Source: Hetaerina americana (Eukaryota > Arthropoda > Insecta > Odonata > Calopterygidae). Taken from it: DNA of 64,000 nucleotides. Location of the stretch: assembly GCA_022747635.1 (NCBI GenBank), contig JAKTNV010000010.1:41895527-41959526 (forward strand). The letters are read 5' to 3'. Shown piece by piece: positions 58,113 to 64,000 of this stretch (positions within the stretch are counted from its first letter, which is position 1; each line of letters opens with the position of its first letter). Below the pieces are notes generated by a model. That model saw only the letters and a program-made list of their open reading frames with translations, did no database searches and was not told the DNA's origin. Both the position numbers and the translations under genes were made by a program.

Positions 58113-58598
58113 GTAGTAGTAGTTTTAGGTGTTTGTAGGGTGCGTCGACAGCTATGGTCATTTTGCACCACTGTCATTACGTAAAACTTATGTTCCTTTT
58201 AAACTAGGAATAAGTAAACAAATAAATACGAATAAATATATAAATAAATAAAATAAACAAAAAAAACAGATAAAAAAGGAAAATGCTAAAATCAAAAGCA
58301 TTAAAATTATGAGCTCCAAAGCTAAAGCTGCCCCATTAAACCGGTTGACCTTAAAAAACTTAAGACTCGGTTAATAGACCCAGAGTCATCCCCTAAAATA
58401 TTTTTTAAGTCTCCCCTTATCTTCAACATGTCTCTGGCCCTTTGGTATGTTGTGCATTCCGTCAGGATATGTTTTATCGTCAGGGGTTGGAAACACTCAT
58501 TGCAACGGGGCTGTTCTTTTACCTCCGCAAAGAGGTACGAATGAGTGAGGGCAGAGTGTCCTATTCTCAGGCGCGTAATCATGACCTCTTCCCTCCGA
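58113..58598 (-). mobile_element. LINE copy F, 5'-truncated, tandem twin of E
   Basis: 486 bp, head-to-tail with E and truncated at the same base (CCTCCGA). It differs from E by a few substitutions and by a 3' UTR insertion including ACAGATAAAAAA, which it shares with copy G. Confidence 0.92.
58322..58598 (-). pseudogene. ORF2 C-terminal fragment of LINE copy F
   Basis: 277 nt, the same codons as in copy E, ending at the same stop. Contains the CX2CX7HX4C knuckle only. Confidence 0.9.
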
Positions 58599-58809
58599 GT
58601 AGTAGTAGTTTTAGGGGTTTGTAGGGTGCGTCGACAGCTATGGTCATTTTGCACCACTGTCATAACGTAAAACTTATGTTCCTTTTAAACTAGGAATAAG
58701 TAAACAAATAAATACGAATAAATATATAAATAAATAAAATAAACAAAAAAAAAACAGATAAAAAAGGAAAATGCTAAAATCAAAAGCATTAAAATTATGA
58801 GCTCCAAAG

Positions 58810-61800
58810 CTAAAGCTGCCCCATTAAACCGGTTGACCTTAAAAAACTTAAGACTTGGTTTATAGACCCAGAGTCATCCCCTAAAATATTTCTTAAGTCT
58901 CCCCTTATCTTCAACATGTCTCTGGCCCTTTGGTGTGTTGTACATTCCGTCAGGATATGTTTTATCGTCAGGGGTTGGAGGCACTCATTGCAGCGGGGCT
59001 GTTCTTTTACCTCCGCAAAGAGGTACGAATGAGTGAGGGCAGAGTGTCCTATTCTCAGGCGCGTAATCATGACCTCTTCCCTCCGAATGCTCCGGATGGA
59101 AGAGGACCATGGGGAAACGACCGGTTTTATTGCCCTGAGTTTATTATTTTGCAGAGACTGCCAAGTCTCCTTCCACTGATGCAGGACCGAGTTCCGCAAG
59201 GCGGCCTTCACGTCCTCCATTGGAACCAAGGTGGAGTCGGTCTCGGGTTGTCGAAGGGCATCCTTCGCTGCCTGGTCAGCTTTTTCGTTGCCTCTTATGC
59301 CGACGTGACCAGGAGTCCATATAAAGGAGACCCTGTTCCCCTTTCTCTGAAGGGACAACAGGGTATAATGGATCTCCTGGACTATCGGGTGCACAGGTGC
59401 AAAGACCGATAAAGATTTTAGGGCGCTCAACGAGTCGGTGCAGATGAGGAAAGAGCCATTACTTTCTTTTATTTCTCCTAGGGCCGTCCTTATGGCTGAC
59501 AGCTCGGCTGTGAAAATGCTGCAAGAAGTGTGCAGTTTTTTCCCCACGACTCCATGGTAGTGGGACACGACCGAATAGGCACATGCAGATTCTGACTTTG
59601 ACCCGTCGGTGTAGACTGGGACAAAGTCAGAAAGTGAGCCGAGGACGGCACTGAAGAGCTGCTGGTATTCGGAATCGGTCGTTTTGGCTTTGCGGCGTGC
59701 ACAGGCAATGAGTTTAATATCCGGCATTGGTGTTAACCAAGGCGGATACTTAGCATAGGAGACGGGGCATATTTGAGGAAATGTAAAATTTACCTCATTA
59801 ATAAAATCATTAAAACGAACGGCAAAGGGCCTAGTTGCCCTTCTCCGCCTGTTAAATAAGTCTAAAAACCGTTGGTTAAAAACTATGTTAAAACAAGGGT
59901 GGATTGTCTCTGACAAAATTTTACAGGCATAGTTGCCCATTAAAATCATCCTGCGGGTTTCCAACGGAGGCTCCCCTGCGTCTGCAAGTAAGCTTGGGAC
60001 TGGGCTTGTTCTAAATGCCCCGGTGGCCAACCGTATCCCAGCATTGTGGACACATGTGAGTGGTCTCAAGTAAGACTCTCGTGCTGAGGAATACACTATG
60101 GAACCATAGTCCAGTTTGGATCGCACCAAGCCTCTGTACAATAAAAGCATGGTGGTGCGGTCTGCTCCCCAAGTGGAGTGAGTTAAAAACTTTAAAACGT
60201 TGAGGGTTTGGCGACACCTCTCGCGTAACACGCGGATATGCTCCCGCCAGTTCAGCTTTTGGTCCAGGATCATGCCGAGAAAGCGGACGGACTCCACAAA
60301 TGGAAGAATCCTACCCAACAAGGTTAGGGTCGGCGTAACGTGGTAACCGCGAAGACGGTGAAAGTGCACGCATTTCGTTTTCTCCATGGAGAAACGAAAT
60401 CCGTTCTTTCGCGACCACTCTCCCAGTTTGTTTAGAGTCACCTGGGCTTGCCTGGAAGCGTTTGGCAGTCGTGTCGACCGGCAAAATATGGCTAAGTCGT
60501 CCACATAGAGCGATGCCATCACCGGGGCATTGATGCATTCCACCACGTCGTTGATGGCGATGGCAAATAACGTCACGCTCAGTACTGAGCCCTGGGGTAC
60601 CCCGTTCTCCTGTGTAAAAGATCGGGATAAGTGCTTCCCAGTCCTTACTTTAAAAAGGCGGTTAGTTAAAAAATTTCTGATAAATAGGGCCATGTTGCCT
60701 CTAAATCCCCACTTGTGGAGCGTGTTGAGGATTCTCCATCGCCACACACTATCATAGGCCTTCTCCAGGTCGAAAAGACTGCTATGACGTGTTGACGGTG
60801 AAGAAAGGCTTCCTGGATGAAGTTCTCAGTGCGCACCAGATGGTCTGTCGTGGACCTGCCACGCCGAAAGCCGCACTGAGCGTCGGAGAGCAGGTGACGA
60901 CTCTCCAAGCACCACATGAGACGTCGGTTTACCATCCGTTCCATCACCTTGCACAGGCAGCTGGTGAGAGATATGGGACGGTAGTTGTTCGGGTCATTTT
61001 TGTCCTTGCCCTGTTTTGGGATTGGTATCACGATGGACTCTCGCCAGGCATTTGGAAAACTGCCCTCGTTCCAAAGTTGGTTGAGGGTATTTAGGACCTC
61101 CCCAATCGCAGTTTCCGGAATGTTCCGGAGAAATGCGTTGTGGATTTCGTCCGCCCCTGGCGAGGTGTAATGGGAGTCTTCGATGGCGGATTTAAGCTCC
61201 CAGGACGTGAAAGGCTCATTGTAATATTCACTTGTAGGACCTGCACCAAAATTGAGAGGGACTCTCTCGCATCGCCTCTTCAGGTTCGCAAAGTCCGCGG
61301 CATAGCCCTCGTCACTGCTATTGGCCGCGAACTGACTGGCAAATATGTTGCTTATTTCGGCAGGTGAATTAACCACCCGGCCAGCAACAAGCAATGGCGA
61401 GATGACAAATGAGCCCTTGGACCCGGAGATTTTCTTCACTTTGTCCCATACCTGACCAAGCGGCGTGCGATGGTTGATGGTAGAGACGTATTCTATCCAG
61501 GAAGCCCTCTTGGCCTCCTTCACGGCCCTTCGAGCTCGCGCTCTCAGGCGGCGGTACGATGCCAGATTAGTTGCCGTGGGATATTTTCTAAAAATATTCA
61601 ATGCTTTTTTCCTCGCCCGAATCGCCCGGTCGCATTCCCCGTTCCACCAAGGGACAGGAGCTCGATTTATATTCCCGGACGTACGAGGGATACTTTTGGT
61701 AGCTGCCGCCAACAGCGTTGAACTTAGTTTATCGACGTTGTGCAACGCGTCGAAACTTGCGTCGTGTTTATATGTAAACGTACGCTTGAAAAGTGGCCAG

Positions 61801-62510
61801 TCCGCACGGTTAATACGCCACTTTTCCGGAGGTTTTGAAATGGTGGGCGAAGAGTCTTCTTTAACGAGTAGAAGAGGAAAATGGTCACTCCCACAGAGAT
61901 CGTTGTGGGTGGACATTTTCAGCTTTGGGGCTAGACTTCTCGAGCATAGACAAAGATCTATTGCTGAGAATTCCCCATTGAAGCTGTTAAACCGGGTTTT
62001 TTCGCCGCTATTTAATAAAAACAGGTTAAAATCCTCAATAAAGTTGGATAAAATTCGACCTCTCCTATTGCTTTGGGTTTCTGGCCCTCCCCAGAGAGGA
62101 TCATGGGCATTAAAATCTCCCATCAAAATGAACGGCTGAGGAAGCTGGTGGACAAGGGCTTCAAGGTTCAGGCGGGTCACCGGTGCACCCTCTGGCAGAT
62201 ACACGTTGCATAACGTCATCCTCTCAGGGGTGTGCACCGTGACAGCGACGGCCTGGAATGGAGAGTTCAGTTGGACTCGCGAGGTGTAAAGGGCCTCACG
62301 GGCCGCAACTGCTACTCCCCCTTGGGCTCGTTGGCCACTTAGGTCATCCATTCTAAAAACAGTGAACCCCTTCAGAATACCCTTATCTTCAGCCTTAAAA
62401 TGGGTCTCTTGGAGACAAATACAAGAGGGTTTAAAATCTTGGATTAAAATGGCCAGCTCCTCCTTGTGTCGATAAAAACCATTGCAGTTCCACTGCAGAA
62501 TGGAACACAT
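58810..62510 (-). pseudogene. ORF2 of LINE copy G with a 1-nt frameshift in RT motif A
   Basis: The region is 3,701 nt, one less than the 3,702 of copy C. The deletion lies in an A run at 60773-60776 (four A; copy C has five), so the frame breaks at the second Phe of FFDLEKAYD, before the catalytic Asp 581. Residues 1-579 (from ATG 62510, intact endonuclease) and the remainder (YVDD, RNase H, zinc knuckle) are each open. Apart from this base the gene looks intact. It is either a real inactivating mutation or a homopolymer sequencing error. Confidence 0.93.
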
Positions 62511-62592
62511 TTAAAGTGTTAAATTAAAATAAATAAATAAATATATAAATAAATAAGATGACTAAAAAGGGAGATGACCAACTCTATTGAGG
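62511..62592 (-). other. Inter-ORF spacer of LINE copy G
   Basis: 82 bp, the same length and variants as copy C (AAAGTGTTAAATT, AAGATGACT). Confidence 0.75.
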
Positions 62593-63759
62593 TTATCGCT
62601 TGAAGCGATGTTTCCTCTTCCACTCGTTTGCGAAGACCTCTGTATCAGAGATACTCTGGTCCTCTTCAATTACCTCCGGCTTCTTTGGCTTCACTGGAGG
62701 CGGCGGGGAAGGTGTATTCTCACGCCCTTTTGGCGTGTTCCCCTTGGTGGTTTTTAGTGGGCTCTTCTTTGAAGGGCCCACAGGAGTAGGTGGCTCCTTG
62801 CCCACCTTACTCTTTCCATCCTTCACCCTTTTTGGTTTAGGCACTTGCGTGGTTTCTATTGGGGATTCTTTCGGGATCTCTGTCTGCGTGGCGATGGTAC
62901 ACTTTACACATTGCGTGGTTGCAACGGAAGCAAAGGACCGGGAGAAAGTTGGAGCGATTAGCGCCCTGTATTTTCTCCTCGCTTCCGCATATGGGATTTT
63001 TTCCAGTGTTTTTATCTCCATGACTTTCCTCTCTTCTTTCATCTTCGGGCAATCACGAGAGTACACTGGGTGTGTACCCTCGCAATTCACACAAAGAGTT
63101 TCCGAAGAGCACTCTTTATCCTCGTGCGCGTCTTTGCCGCAGCGCGGGCAGGTGGCCTTGCCCTCGCAGCGCGACGCGACATGGCCGAACCGTTGGCATT
63201 TGAAACAACGCACGGGATTTGGGATGAATGGCCTCACTGGTACCGATTCATAGCCCACAAACACCTTGTCGGGTAGTCTATCACGCGCAAACGTCAAGAT
63301 CACGGAGGTGCTGTTTACGTTTTCTCCGTTGCGCCTTGTGGTGAGTCGACGACAATCAGTCACTCCCTGAGAGAACATTTCTCTCTTGATTTCTTCGATG
63401 TCCACGTATAGAAGGTCGTAGTGACTGATGACTCCCCGACAGGTGTTAAGAGTGCGGTGCACCTCCACCTTAATCGGAATGTCATGGAGCGTTCCCATAG
63501 CAAGTAGTTTTTCGCTCTGTGTGTCGTTCAGGGTCTCTATAAGTAGTGTACCATCCCTGAGCTTCTTCACGCTCTTTGGGTCCCCAGGCACAATCTGTGA
63601 TAACACTCTGCGAATTAAGAAGGGAGAAACCTTTTTCAAGGTCTCACCTTCCTTTGCACAAGACATAATTAAATAGCGCTTACATGCGCCGATACACTTT
63701 TCTCCCCCGCCGGTGTCCGGACGGGATCTTTTTAGTGGTGGAAAGGGTTTTTCCTCCAT
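62593..63759 (-). CDS. LINE ORF1, gag-like protein (copy G)
   Basis: 388 residues from ATG 63759, uninterrupted. All three zinc knuckles keep their Cys and His residues. Shares SPIETTQ with copy D. Two private changes: SSETLC where others have SSEPLC, and KSKVGKEP where others have KSKVDKEP. With ORF2 frameshifted, the copy depends on others in trans unless the frameshift is a sequencing error. Confidence 0.93.
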   Translation of the reverse strand: MEEKPFPPLKRSRPDTGGGEKCIGACKRYLIMSCAKEGETLKKVSPFLIRRVLSQIVPGDPKSVKKLRDGTLLIETLNDTQSEKLLAMGTLHDIPIKVEVHRTLNTCRGVISHYDLLYVDIEEIKREMFSQGVTDCRRLTTRRNGENVNSTSVILTFARDRLPDKVFVGYESVPVRPFIPNPVRCFKCQRFGHVASRCEGKATCPRCGKDAHEDKECSSETLCVNCEGTHPVYSRDCPKMKEERKVMEIKTLEKIPYAEARRKYRALIAPTFSRSFASVATTQCVKCTIATQTEIPKESPIETTQVPKPKRVKDGKSKVGKEPPTPVGPSKKSPLKTTKGNTPKGRENTPSPPPPVKPKKPEVIEEDQSISDTEVFANEWKRKHRFKR

Positions 63760-64000
63760 AATAAGAAATGATTCGTCCCTCGGCCTCCCCACCCGCCACG
63801 GAGCCACACATTTGGGACGCCACTCCGCCAAACCGGAGTGGTCGCCAGGGCTAACTCGAGGGATATAGCGCTTCTGGAGTGGTTGTCTGTTTCGGGGTGG
63901 ATCTTCGGTGCAAGGGCCCACCAAAACCCTTACATCTCCGACCTCCCTACGCAGACCCCCACAACCTTGGCACTCGCCACCGGAGCGAAAACGCGACGGA
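63760..64000 (-). promoter_or_regulatory. 5' UTR of LINE copy G (partial)
   Basis: The ORF1-proximal 241 bp only. Nearly identical to D's; the 5' terminus is outside the window. Confidence 0.6.

Larger units (their letters stand above)
58599..64000 (-). mobile_element. LINE copy G, near full length, cut by the window edge
   Basis: 3' tail, 211-bp 3' UTR, ORF2 with one frameshift, ORF1, and about 240 bp of 5' UTR before the window ends. About 350 bp of 5' UTR should lie beyond 64000 if it is full length. The ORF2 half resembles C (EPFTSWELKS, DFANLKR); the ORF1 half resembles D (SPIETTQ). Confidence 0.92.

Noticed and set aside
1..64000. CRISPR arrays, bacterial operons, phage or integrated virus genes
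   Set aside because: No regularly spaced repeats, no ribosome-binding-site gene packing, no capsid, envelope or polymerase motifs other than LINE reverse transcriptase.

Overview
The window looks like arthropod nuclear DNA, probably from an insect. It is AT-rich, full of (TA)n and other microsatellites, and carries remnants of mariner and RTE-like elements, tRNA-derived SINEs and a large cluster of an RNase H-bearing I-superclade LINE. I found no convincing host protein-coding gene, rRNA or functional tRNA. Every coding region I can support belongs to a transposable element. The species cannot be read from the sequence.

Positions 1-41837 are mostly unassigned AT-rich DNA. They contain simple repeats, four long inverted repeats (2540-2589, 26005-26402, 32261-32409, 35855-35967), purine-rich and G-poor tracts, tRNA-like SINE heads (8170, 26447, 28471), a decayed RTE-like LINE (29800-31310), a broken mariner transposase gene (38293-39371) and one well-preserved SINE (40585-40892) with a perfect 12-bp target-site duplication (TSD). 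The last 51 bp of that SINE match the 3' end of the LINE family next door, so the two look like a SINE and its LINE partner.

Positions 41851-57454 are three copies of one 5.75-kb LINE nested inside each other, all on the minus strand. The outermost copy (O) lies between 13-bp TSDs (TAGATTAATACAA). A second copy (B+D) inserted into O's ORF2 and made an 11-bp duplication (ACGCATTTCGT). A third, full-length copy (C, 44617-50369) sits inside B+D, where 1,668 bp covering the whole reverse transcriptase domain is missing. The lengths agree: with one TSD copy removed, O's two ORF2 pieces sum to exactly 3,702 nt, the length of C's uninterrupted ORF2.

Positions 57633-64000 hold a second head-to-tail block: two 5'-truncated copies with the same breakpoint (E and F), then a nearly complete copy (G) that runs off the window. 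Each full copy encodes ORF1 (388 aa, gag-like, with zinc knuckles) and ORF2 (1,233 aa: endonuclease, reverse transcriptase, RNase H, C-terminal zinc knuckle). C has both frames open and is the best candidate for a recently active copy, but one of its ORF1 knuckle cysteines is a serine. G has a 1-nt deletion in its reverse transcriptase motif A. O has two nonsense codons. Linked variants show that the copies are mosaics of one another.
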